A program made the position numbers and the translations under genes. A stretch of 38,036 nucleotides of DNA from Polyangiaceae bacterium (GTDB taxonomy: Bacteria; Myxococcota; Polyangia; Polyangiales; Polyangiaceae): the NCBI GenBank assembly GCA_025936205.1, contig JAICTU010000018.1, positions 1-38,036 on the forward strand, in the 5' to 3' direction. Shown here in pieces: positions 1-6,972 of the stretch. Every line of letters begins with the position of its first letter. Position 1 is the first letter of the stretch. The notes under the pieces were generated by a model. That model searched no databases and was not told where the DNA came from. It was given only the letters and a program-made list of their open reading frames with translations.

Positions 1-806
1 ACGTCTCGTGCCCGATCGTCCATTCGCTAATGCGTCCCTCCCGCTTCGGGCAGCACTCTATCATGGCGATTTTCGAGGCTCGAATTGCCGCCCAGCTCTG
101 CTCGCAGCGAGCCCGACAGCGTTCTTGCCCTGCCAGCGCTCGCGCGCTCCGCGCGCGCGCTTTGCGGCGATGCAACGCAGGTTTCGAGCGCCATCGCCGC
201 TCGCGCGCGCTCCAGTCGCACCGATCTCGTTCAGCGAAATCGACCGCGCACACGCCATTTTATGGAGCGTTGCGCTTCTCTCTCGCGACCTTCGCTGCAG
301 GTGCAAATTCACGCGCGGCAACCATCGGGTTCACCGATCCGGAGCCTCGACGAGGATCGCGCTCCGTCGGCGTGCGCCCTTCGCTTCCGCACGGCCCCAT
401 ATCACACCCACGTGGGCCCGACTCCGTCCGCCCCCGCACGACGCCTTCCGCTTCCGCACAGCCCCGTCCGCCCCCGCACGGCGCGCTGGCTCGCGCGAGG
501 CCGTATCGTGTTCGCGGGTTGCGTGCGCCACTCTCGCAAGGTCGTCCCGCTTCCGGTCGCTGCGTCGCCGTCCATCCAGTTCAGAAGGTCTGCCCAGTGC
601 CTGCTGGACTGGCGCGCCGTCCAAGGCCGCTAAACGGGCTTCGTCGCGTGAGCGACTTTTTGATCCAGCGTCATCGCCGAGCGACCTGCGAAAACGTCTG
701 CGGCCGCTCGTCGACTACGTTGCCAGTGCCCGCCGTAGCGCGAAGCGCGAGGAGGGGCGGGTGGAGGCATCCATCAAAATCAGGCAAAAAAACGGCGCAT
801 TTGAGA
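1..806. other. Stretch with no convincing gene
   Basis: Several frames stay open here on both strands, but only because the DNA is GC-rich. The predicted peptides are Arg/Ser/Ala/Pro-rich, resemble no domain, and none has a clear ribosome binding site. The right end abuts the stop codon of the leftward epimerase gene at 807. The only structure I see is a short degenerate tandem repeat around 362-480. It could be a spacer or an eroded gene; the left neighbour is outside the window. Confidence 0.6.
382..480. repeat. Short degenerate direct repeats
   Basis: A 17-base block (CCGTCCGCCCCCGCACG) occurs exactly at 424-440 and again at 464-480, a 40-base period. A second block, CGCTTCCGCAC then A or G then GCCCC, lies at 382-398 and 449-465 with one mismatch. 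The two blocks alternate, so this looks like an eroded tandem array of about two and a half units. No function can be assigned. Confidence 0.6.
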
Positions 807-1544
807 CTAGCGCGAGGAAGGGCTGACTCGAAAACCCGGATCCCAGCCGAGCTCCGCTCGCGCCTTGCGTGAGCTGGCGTACGGCGTCTCTTCCGCCACG
901 TTGTAGATCCCGGCGCCGCGCTCGACCGCCAGGAGCGCGGCGTGCGCGGCCGCATCGGCGTGCACGGGTGCCGAGCCCTCCGCGCTCGCGCGGCCGCTGC
1001 CAGGACCATAGACTTGGCCGTAGCGCAGCACCACGCCGGCGAGCGGCGCCGAGCTCAGGCTCAGGCGCTCCAGCTCGGCGACACCGCGCACGCTCATCCC
1101 CCGCTGCCCGTCGCTCGCGAGGTCGAGCGCATCCCCTTCCGTGTGCGGCTCGGCTCCCGGGGCGTAGGCCCAGGCGATGCTCTGGGCGATGAAGCGCCGC
1201 GCGCCGCTCGCGAGTGCAGCCTGGACGAGGTTCCTCGTGCCTTCGCTGCGAATGCGCGCATTGCGCGGCGTTGCTTCGACCATCAGCTTCGGATCCAGGT
1301 TCGGGGGCAGATCGGTGAGCTGGTGGATCACCACGTCGGGTCTAGATTCGGCCAGTGCTCGCTGAAGCGCCGGGGCATCGAAGACATCCACAACCACGGG
1401 GAGCGCTCCGACGGCTCGCACGGCTCTGGCCCTTTCCGCCGAGCGCGACATGCCAGAGACCTGGTGCCCCGCCGCCACCAGCAGCGGCAGGAGCCGCACG
1501 CCGATCACGCCGGTCGCCCCGGCCACGAATACTTTGAGCGACAT
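807..1544 (-). CDS. NAD(P)-dependent epimerase/dehydratase family protein
   Basis: This is a 245-residue extended short-chain dehydrogenase-like protein. The N-terminus has a Rossmann nucleotide-binding motif (VAGATGVIG, GxxGxxG type) directly after the start, and a VVIHQLTDLP segment follows around residue 75, typical of the fold. The start is placed at the ATG at 1544 because it puts the Rossmann strand at residues 4-8 and is preceded by GAGGAGA about 6 bases upstream. A longer frame exists but adds an unlikely leader. The gene is the last of a leftward run and starts 23 bases after the methyltransferase stop codon. Substrate is not predictable; similar proteins act on nucleotide sugars or are annotated as putative reductases. 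Confidence 0.85.
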   Translation of the reverse strand: MSLKVFVAGATGVIGVRLLPLLVAAGHQVSGMSRSAERARAVRAVGALPVVVDVFDAPALQRALAESRPDVVIHQLTDLPPNLDPKLMVEATPRNARIRSEGTRNLVQAALASGARRFIAQSIAWAYAPGAEPHTEGDALDLASDGQRGMSVRGVAELERLSLSSAPLAGVVLRYGQVYGPGSGRASAEGSAPVHADAAAHAALLAVERGAGIYNVAEETPYASSRKARAELGWDPGFRVSPSSR

Positions 1545-1567
1545 CTGCTGTCTCCTCGAGGCCTGTT

Positions 1568-2380
1568 TCAGTGTGGCAGCAAGCGCTGTAACGCGATGCC
1601 ACACGCGACGGCCAGGTTCAGTGAGTCAACCTCCGGACGGATCGCGATCCTCACGCGCTGGTCGCATGCGCTCAGTGCCGCCGCACTGAGCCCCGCGCCT
1701 TCGCTGCCGAAGAGCAGCGCCTGGCGGTCAGCGCGGGGCGCGGCCACGAATTCATCGAGCTCGCGCGCGCCGGGCGCCGGAGTGAGCGCGATCAAGTCGA
1801 AGCCGAGCGCCGCGAGCTCGCCGAGGCACCGGGGCCAGGGCGCAGCGTCGTCCGCGCCGATGGTCGCGAACGGCACGCGCAGGCAGGCCGCCATCGAGGT
1901 GCGGATGGCCTTGCGATAGAGCGGGTCGGCGGAGCTCGGGTCGAGCAGCACCGCGTCGGCGCCGAAGGCCGCCGCGTTGCGGAACACGCCGCCGACGTTG
2001 TCATGGTTGGCGACGCCTTCGAGCACGACCAGCGCGCGCGCGCGCGCCGCCAGGGCCCGCCAGTCGAGAGGCGTCGGGCGGCGCACCAGCGCCAGGCAGC
2101 CGCGATGAAAGTCGTGCCCGGTGAGCGCCTCGAAGAGCGCGTTCGGGCAGAGATAGACCGGCGCCGCGGCCTCGCGCAGCAGCGGCCCGAGTGCGGCCAG
2201 CGCCGCTTCGTTCAAGAGCACGGACTCGAGCCGATAGCGCGGCTCGGCGAGCACGCGCTCGACCACGAGCCGGCCCTCCGCGACGAACCAACCCGCCTGG
2301 CGCAGCGCGCCGGGCTGGGCCACCAGCTCGTAGCCTCGGAGCCGCGCGTCGTGCGCGCGCTCCACTCGCTCGAGCTTCAC
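1568..2380 (-). CDS. TrmH/SpoU-family RNA 2'-O-methyltransferase
   Basis: This 270-residue SPOUT-fold RNA ribose methyltransferase would transfer a methyl group from S-adenosylmethionine to a 2'-hydroxyl in tRNA or rRNA in the cytoplasm. All three SpoU motifs are present: motif 1 (ANHDNVGGVFRNAAAFGADA, with the Asn/Arg pair), motif 2 (LLFGSEGAGL) and motif 3 (VDSLNLAVACGIAL) at the C-terminus, forming the knot. An N-terminal ~110-residue substrate-binding-like domain precedes the catalytic part, as in RlmB/TsnR-like enzymes. The start is GTG at 2380, overlapping the upstream isomerase stop by four bases (GTGA), so translation is probably coupled. The exact modified nucleotide cannot be read from the sequence. 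Confidence 0.92.
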   Translation of the reverse strand: MKLERVERAHDARLRGYELVAQPGALRQAGWFVAEGRLVVERVLAEPRYRLESVLLNEAALAALGPLLREAAAPVYLCPNALFEALTGHDFHRGCLALVRRPTPLDWRALAARARALVVLEGVANHDNVGGVFRNAAAFGADAVLLDPSSADPLYRKAIRTSMAACLRVPFATIGADDAAPWPRCLGELAALGFDLIALTPAPGARELDEFVAAPRADRQALLFGSEGAGLSAAALSACDQRVRIAIRPEVDSLNLAVACGIALQRLLPH

Positions 2381-2823
2381 TCCCTGCCCCGCGCCTCCAC
2401 CGCGGCGAGGTCGCTCACTCCGGCAGCGCCGATCTCGCGCGGGAACTCTTCAAACCAGGCTTCGAGCAGCTCTTTCGCGAGGTCCTCGGAGAGCAGGCGG
2501 TTGGACAGGCACAGTACGTTGGCGTGGTTCCACTTGCGCGCGGCCCGCACCGTGCCGGCGTCCGTGCAGAGCGCCGCGCGGATGCCGGGCACCTTGTTCG
2601 CGGCCATGCAGATGCCGGTGCCGGACCAGCAGAAGAAGATGCCTTCCGCGCAGGCGCCGCTGACCACGGCCCGCGCGGCTTGCTCGGCACACAGCGCCCA
2701 CGGCGCCTCACGGCCGCTCTCCAGCGCGCCGAAAACGACCACCTGATGACCACGCTGCTCGAGCTCCCGCCGAACACGCGCGTGCACCGGATATAGCTCA
2801 TCGGAGCAGAGCGCGATGATCAT
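2377..2823 (-). CDS. RpiB/LacA/LacB-family sugar-phosphate isomerase
   Basis: This 148-residue protein belongs to the ribose-5-phosphate isomerase B fold family, cytoplasmic enzymes interconverting aldose and ketose phosphates. The recognisable core is CWSGTGICMAANK, where the family usually has CGTGxGxxxAANK, followed by PGIRAALC and NHANVLCLSNR. Compared with E. coli RpiB as I recall it, two residues (Trp-Ser) are inserted between the active-site Cys and the GTG loop, and the histidine before the Asn of the HND(T)N segment is replaced by Trp. It therefore belongs to a divergent subgroup and may not use ribose 5-phosphate. It lies between the metallophosphatase and the methyltransferase, overlapping the latter by four bases. 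A GAGAGG sequence precedes the ATG. Confidence 0.88.
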   Translation of the reverse strand: MIIALCSDELYPVHARVRRELEQRGHQVVVFGALESGREAPWALCAEQAARAVVSGACAEGIFFCWSGTGICMAANKVPGIRAALCTDAGTVRAARKWNHANVLCLSNRLLSEDLAKELLEAWFEEFPREIGAAGVSDLAAVEARGRE

Positions 2824-2832
2824 GCCGCCCTC

Positions 2833-3567
2833 TCATGCTGCTTCGCCCCAGCGGCGCAGCGAGACCTGCCCGCGATCGATTTCCACGTACGTGCCGCCGC
2901 GCAGCCAGTTGCCGGAGTTGAAGTAACGCTGACCCGGCTCGAACACCACCTCTTCGGACTGGTGGGTGTGGCCGAACACCACCACGTCGAAGCCACGCCG
3001 CAACAGCATGCGCGCGGCGTCGTGATAGACGTTCTCGGCGCTGCGCTTGCCGCGCAGCACCCCTCGCACACGCTGCTTGGCGATCTCGTACGAGGTCCAG
3101 GCACGATACACGTCAGGGTAGAGATGCAACAGCGGTCCCGCCGCGCGCGTCATCCACTCGTAGAAGCGCGGGCTCTTCACGAACGAGGGATCATAGAGGT
3201 GGCCATGCTCGATGCGGATGCGCGCGTCGCCCGACGTCACGTTGAGAAAGGGCGTGATCTGAATGCCGGACCACGCGCTCAAAAAGTTCTCGAGCGCGAT
3301 ATCGTGATTGCCGACCACGTAGAACACGCTGCGCCCGGCGTCGACCAGGCGGCGCAGCGCGCGCAGCACGCCCACCGAGTCCGCCGCCAGGCTGGCGAAG
3401 CGCGCTTGGAGGATCTCGAAGCCGTCGCCGTTGATGCAGACGTTGTAGCCGCGGCGCAGCGCATCCTCGAAGAACTCGCCCAGGTTGCGGCTCGCCGCGC
3501 TGTAGGGGTTGCCGACGTGCAGGTCGGAGACCACGACCAGCCGCTCCTGCGCCGTGTCGATGATCAC
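2833..3567 (-). CDS. LpxH-like calcineurin-type metallophosphoesterase
   Basis: This 244-residue binuclear metallophosphoesterase shows the ordered ligand motifs SDLHVGN (residues ~14-20), NGDGFE (~46), GNHD (~86), HGH (~120) and GHTH (~199). This layout matches UDP-2,3-diacylglucosamine pyrophosphatases (LpxH), which make lipid X during lipid A synthesis at the inner-membrane face. The Gly-Asp-x-Phe-Glu form of motif II favours LpxH-like over generic phosphatases. The start is GTG at 3567, preceded by GGAGAG and overlapping the upstream stop by four bases. No other lipid A gene is in the window, so the substrate remains an inference and a general sugar-nucleotide or phosphodiester hydrolase is possible. 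Confidence 0.85.
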   Translation of the reverse strand: MIIDTAQERLVVVSDLHVGNPYSAASRNLGEFFEDALRRGYNVCINGDGFEILQARFASLAADSVGVLRALRRLVDAGRSVFYVVGNHDIALENFLSAWSGIQITPFLNVTSGDARIRIEHGHLYDPSFVKSPRFYEWMTRAAGPLLHLYPDVYRAWTSYEIAKQRVRGVLRGKRSAENVYHDAARMLLRRGFDVVVFGHTHQSEEVVFEPGQRYFNSGNWLRGGTYVEIDRGQVSLRRWGEAA

Positions 3568-4154
3568 TTGCTCTCCGTCGCGTAGAGCAGAGGCGGCTGA
3601 ACGCTGGCGCGGGCGTCGCCGTCTTGCTCGGCGAGCGCGGCGATCAGCCGCGCATTGAGCGTGCGCACGCGGCTGCTCAGGCGCCGCAAGAGCTCGAAAG
3701 CGAACGTGGGATCGCGGCGCAGGCGCACGAGGAGTGCGCCGGGTGTGATCACCAGCACCTCGGCGCTGCCCTGCGCCTGCGCGCTGGCATCGCGCGGCAG
3801 CCCTTCGAGCAAGCTCATCTCGCCGAAGAAGTCGCCCTTGTGCAGCAGCGCGAGCTCGATCTCGGGCGGCTGCGAGGAGCGCCCCGGCCCGGGGGCGCTT
3901 CGCCCCCCCAGCGCAAGAGCGGGGCGGGCCTTGAAGATGCGCACCGACCCGCTCTGGATCACAAACATCTCCGAGCTAGACTCGCCCTCCTGGCAGATCA
4001 GCTCGCCGTGCCCGTAGCTGCGCGACTGCTCGGTACCGTGGCCATTGGAGCTGGAGAGGGGCCGGTTGAACACGCTGGAGACTCTAGCCGGGCCGGCGCG
4101 ATGAGGACAGTGCCGATCGCGGTCCCCCCGGCGCCGGCTCCGCCAAGCCGTCAA
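3564..4154 (-). CDS. Cyclic nucleotide-binding domain protein
   Basis: This protein of up to 196 residues is built almost entirely of one CRP-type cNMP-binding domain. Visible elements are GHGELICQEGESSSEMFVI, SGSVRIFK, then a phosphate-binding-cassette-like DFFGEMSLLEGLPRDASAQA followed by an amphipathic helix ending ELLRRLSSRVRTLNARL. A Pro/Gly/Arg-rich insertion of ~25 residues interrupts the barrel before ELALLHKGDFFGEM. No helix-turn-helix follows, so it is not a complete CRP-type transcription factor. It is probably a ligand sensor acting on a partner. The first ~28 residues are Arg-rich and may be untranslated; a GTG about 27 codons in is an alternative start. It heads the leftward run and overlaps the LpxH-like gene by four bases. 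Confidence 0.85.
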   Translation of the reverse strand: MTAWRSRRRGDRDRHCPHRAGPARVSSVFNRPLSSSNGHGTEQSRSYGHGELICQEGESSSEMFVIQSGSVRIFKARPALALGGRSAPGPGRSSQPPEIELALLHKGDFFGEMSLLEGLPRDASAQAQGSAEVLVITPGALLVRLRRDPTFAFELLRRLSSRVRTLNARLIAALAEQDGDARASVQPPLLYATESK

Positions 4155-4185
4155 AGAGCCGAAATTGGACGCTCAGCCCCGCACC

Positions 4186-4545
4186 TCAGCCGCGCTGGGT
4201 GAACCTGACGGCGCGCTGCTCGGAGAGCTGGTCTTCGAGGAGGGGGGTCGCCGGGGGCTCGGCGTGGACTGCGTTGGAGCGCGTGAACGCCACGCTCTCG
4301 CTCCGCACGATCTGGGCGAGCCGTTCTCGGCCCGGCGTCAACCCGCGGGCGGCGAGACAGCGCGCTCGGCCCCCGGATGGGTCGGTTCCGGATGGGAACA
4401 GCTCCCGATCGAGGCTGCTCTCACCCGAACTCGGCCGCTGGCGCACCCGCCGGGGTGAGCTGAGCCAATTCTCCCCAAACGGCGGGCCAAACACTGCGAT
4501 CTCGCGCATGTCGCGTCGGATCCCGCTGGTCTTTGGTTTCGCCAT
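4186..4545 (-). CDS. Possible hypothetical protein divergent from marR
   Basis: An ATG at 4545 opens a 119-residue leftward frame with ordinary amino-acid composition (MREIAVFGPPFGENWLSS near the start). By eye about 83% of its codons end in G or C, somewhat below neighbouring certain genes. I do not recognise it. No ribosome binding site precedes the ATG; the bases upstream are AT-rich (GATATATT), more like promoter or operator sequence. Its stop lies 32 bases from the upper limit of the cyclic-nucleotide-binding gene on the same strand, so it could lead that operon. The opposite strand also stays open, so it may be a chance frame; the remaining sequence of 4155-4566 shows nothing else. Confidence 0.35.
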   Translation of the reverse strand: MAKPKTSGIRRDMREIAVFGPPFGENWLSSPRRVRQRPSSGESSLDRELFPSGTDPSGGRARCLAARGLTPGRERLAQIVRSESVAFTRSNAVHAEPPATPLLEDQLSEQRAVRFTQRG

Positions 4546-4571
4546 AATATATCGCGCCACGACATAATGGC
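4541..4571. promoter_or_regulatory. Inverted repeat at the marR start, candidate operator
   Basis: The arms GCCATAATATATCG (4541-4554) and CGACATAATGGC (4560-4571) are inverted copies around a 5-base centre, allowing a 2-base bulge and one mismatch. The site lies in a short AT-rich patch in otherwise GC-rich DNA and contains the marR start codon in its right arm. MarR dimers commonly bind such near-palindromes in their own promoter or start region, so autoregulation is likely, but no binding has been shown. Confidence 0.5.
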
Positions 4572-5055
4572 CGTTGACGATGCCGTGATGAACCTCGAGG
4601 AGTACCGCGCGTTCGCGGAATTTCGTTACGTGCTGCGCCGCTTCATCAACTTCAGTGAGACGGCGGCGCGCAGCGCCGGCATCGAGCCGCAGCAACACCA
4701 GCTGCTGCTGGCCCTGAAGGGCTTGCCGCCGGATTTGCGGCCCACCATCGGTACGCTCGCGGAGCGCTTGCAACTCCGCCACAACAGCACGGTCGAGCTG
4801 GCACAGCGCTCGATCGAGAGTGGCCTCGTGCAGCGCCGCCCGAGCCCCCACGACGGACGCGAGGTGCTGTTGAGCATCACCGCCCGCGGGGAGCGCCTGC
4901 TGCAAAAGCTCAGCATCGAGCACCGCGCGGAGATGCGCTCGGCCGCGCCGGCATTGCTCCGGACGTTGCATGGGCTGATCGAGAGCGTCGACGGGCCTGC
5001 TCCGCAGGCCCGCAACAACTACGGCGGGAACACCCCGCACCCCGAGGAGAACTGA
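4567..5055 (+). CDS. MarR-family transcriptional regulator
   Basis: This 162-residue winged-helix regulator has a helical dimerisation N-terminus (residues ~15-45) and a DNA-recognition region LRPTIGTLAERLQLRHNSTVELAQRSIESGLVQRR. The wing follows with the family signature DGREVLLSITARGERLL (~105-121), and a C-terminal helix completes the fold. An ATG seven codons downstream (4588) could also serve as the start; neither has a strong ribosome binding site. It is followed after five bases by the CLC gene, whose GAGGAG ribosome binding site lies inside the end of this gene. The pair is therefore almost certainly co-transcribed, and the regulator may respond to a condition relevant to the channel. 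An inverted repeat covers its start codon. Confidence 0.9.
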   Translation: MAVDDAVMNLEEYRAFAEFRYVLRRFINFSETAARSAGIEPQQHQLLLALKGLPPDLRPTIGTLAERLQLRHNSTVELAQRSIESGLVQRRPSPHDGREVLLSITARGERLLQKLSIEHRAEMRSAAPALLRTLHGLIESVDGPAPQARNNYGGNTPHPEEN

Positions 5056-5060
5056 CGATC

Positions 5061-6953
5061 ATGGCACACGGAAACGGACGCTCCGAACGGCCCCCCAGGG
5101 TGCCCAAGGAGCTCGGCGACTTCACGACCACACAGCGGGTGGTGCCGATTGCGGCGCTGGCCGTGGTGATCGGAGCCCTCGCTGCACTGGTGGCGCTCGC
5201 GCTGCTGCGCATGATCGGCTTGTTCACGAACCTGTTCTTCTTCCAGCGCTGGAGCACCGATCTCGCCACTCCCGCCGACCACCATCTGGGTCCGCTGGTG
5301 GTGCTGGTCCCCGTCGCAGGCGCCCTGATCATCGGGCTGATGGCGCGCTATGGCTCGGATCGCATCCGCGGCCACGGCATTCCCGAGGCCATCGAGTCGA
5401 TCCTGCTGAAGGGCAGCCGAATCGAGCCCAAGGTGGCGGTGCTCAAGCCGGTCTCCTCGGCCATCTCGATCGGCTCCGGCGGCCCCTTCGGCGCCGAGGG
5501 CCCGATCATCATGACCGGCGGCGCGCTCGGCTCGTTGATCGCGCAGTTCTTCCACTTCACCAGCGCCGAACGCAAGACGCTGCTCGTGGCTGGCGCCGCC
5601 GCCGGCATGTCGGCGACCTTCGGTTCGCCGGTGGCGGCGGCCTTGCTGGCGGTCGAGCTGCTCCTGTTCGAGTGGAAGCCCCGCAGCTTCATCCCGGTGG
5701 CGCTCGCCAGTACCACCGCAGCCTTGCTCCGCCCCTACTTGATCGGCTCGGGCGCGCTCTTCACGGTGCCTCCGCATCATGCCGCGCTCACGCCCTCGGG
5801 CGTCTTGGCATGCGTGTTGTGTGGCCTGCTCGCGGCAGGGCTCTCGGGCCTTTTGACCTTGAGCGTGTACGCCTTCGAGGATCTGTTCGAGAAGCTGCCC
5901 ATCCACTGGATGTGGTGGCCGGCGATCGGCGGCCTGGTGATCGGCGTCGGTGGTCTGATCTACCCGCACGCCCTCGGCGTCGGCTACGATGTGATCGAGG
6001 AGCTGCTGCAGGGCAAGCTGATCGGCTCGGCTCTGCTCCTGCTGATCGCGGTGAAATGGACGATCTGGGCGGTCTCGCTCGGCTCCGGCACGTCCGGCGG
6101 CGTGCTCGCGCCGCTGCTGATGATGGGCGCGGCGCTGGGCGGCGTCGAGGCGCAATGGTTCCCGGAGATGGGGCTCGGCTTCTGGCAGGTGATCAGCATG
6201 GGAGCGATCCTGGGCGGCACCATGCGCTCGCCGCTGATGGCGATCGTATTCGTGCTGGAGCTGACCCACGACATCAACCTGCTCTTGCCGCTGCTGCTGG
6301 CCGTCACGCTGGCGCACGCCACGACCGTGCTGTTCTTGAAGCGCTCGATCCTGACGGAAAAGGTCAGCCGGCGTGGCTTCCACCTGACTCGCGAGTACGC
6401 GACCGACCCGCTCGAGATCCTGTTCGCGCGCGAGATCATGGCGACCGACGTCAAGGCGATCCCGATCGGCTCGCGCCGTCAGGACATCGCCATCGCGATC
6501 AACGGCGAGCGACGCGGGCAGAGCATCTTTGCCGTGGTGGATGATCAGGGAGCCCTGGCCGGCGTGGTCACGCGCTGGATGCTGGAGCAGTGGGCCGAGG
6601 GCGACGCCACGGGCGTTGCCAACGACTCGGTGCTCGCCATCACGCACGAGCCGATCACGGCCTTCCCCGACGAGTCACTGCGCGCGGTGATGAACCGCAT
6701 GGCAGAGACCGGCATGACCAGCCTGCCCGTCGTGGAGCGGTCCGACCCACGGCAGCTGGTGGGCAACATCACGCTGCGCGACATGCTCAAGGCGCGCATG
6801 AAGCACATCGAAGAGGAGAAGCGCCGCGAGCGGCCGCTGCCGCTCAGCCTGATGGTGCCCGGCTGGCTGCGGCGCAGCCCGGGCATTCCCCCGTCGGGGC
6901 AGCTGGTGTCGGCCGCTCCCGGCCCCATGGAGAGCGAACGGCGCGCTGGCTGA
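5061..6953 (+). CDS. CLC-family chloride channel/antiporter with CBS pair
   Basis: This 630-residue inner-membrane protein has the CLC anion-selectivity motifs: GHGIPEA (~104-110), GSGGPFGAEGP (138-148) with the gating glutamate at E146, and GTSGGVLAP near residue 350. About ten or more hydrophobic helices span residues 25-430. A cytoplasmic pair of CBS domains occupies ~455-600 and could sense nucleotides. By hand alignment to CLC-ec1, the internal proton glutamate (E203) is Leu200, next to a Glu at 199, as in many GHG-type bacterial CLCs. Transport mode (channel or proton-coupled) is therefore open. Start ATG at 5061 follows GAGGAG by about eight bases. It forms an operon with marR and converges on the di-haem gene, leaving only 19 bases between stops. 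Confidence 0.95.
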   Translation: MAHGNGRSERPPRVPKELGDFTTTQRVVPIAALAVVIGALAALVALALLRMIGLFTNLFFFQRWSTDLATPADHHLGPLVVLVPVAGALIIGLMARYGSDRIRGHGIPEAIESILLKGSRIEPKVAVLKPVSSAISIGSGGPFGAEGPIIMTGGALGSLIAQFFHFTSAERKTLLVAGAAAGMSATFGSPVAAALLAVELLLFEWKPRSFIPVALASTTAALLRPYLIGSGALFTVPPHHAALTPSGVLACVLCGLLAAGLSGLLTLSVYAFEDLFEKLPIHWMWWPAIGGLVIGVGGLIYPHALGVGYDVIEELLQGKLIGSALLLLIAVKWTIWAVSLGSGTSGGVLAPLLMMGAALGGVEAQWFPEMGLGFWQVISMGAILGGTMRSPLMAIVFVLELTHDINLLLPLLLAVTLAHATTVLFLKRSILTEKVSRRGFHLTREYATDPLEILFAREIMATDVKAIPIGSRRQDIAIAINGERRGQSIFAVVDDQGALAGVVTRWMLEQWAEGDATGVANDSVLAITHEPITAFPDESLRAVMNRMAETGMTSLPVVERSDPRQLVGNITLRDMLKARMKHIEEEKRRERPLPLSLMVPGWLRRSPGIPPSGQLVSAAPGPMESERRAG

Positions 6954-6972
6954 GCCGGCCCCACCAGCGAGC

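Noticed and set aside
5019..6647. A minus-strand frame of about 540 codons, antisense to the CLC gene
   Set aside because: Gln/His/Arg-rich, repetitive and without any domain; the plus-strand frame is a certain CLC protein.
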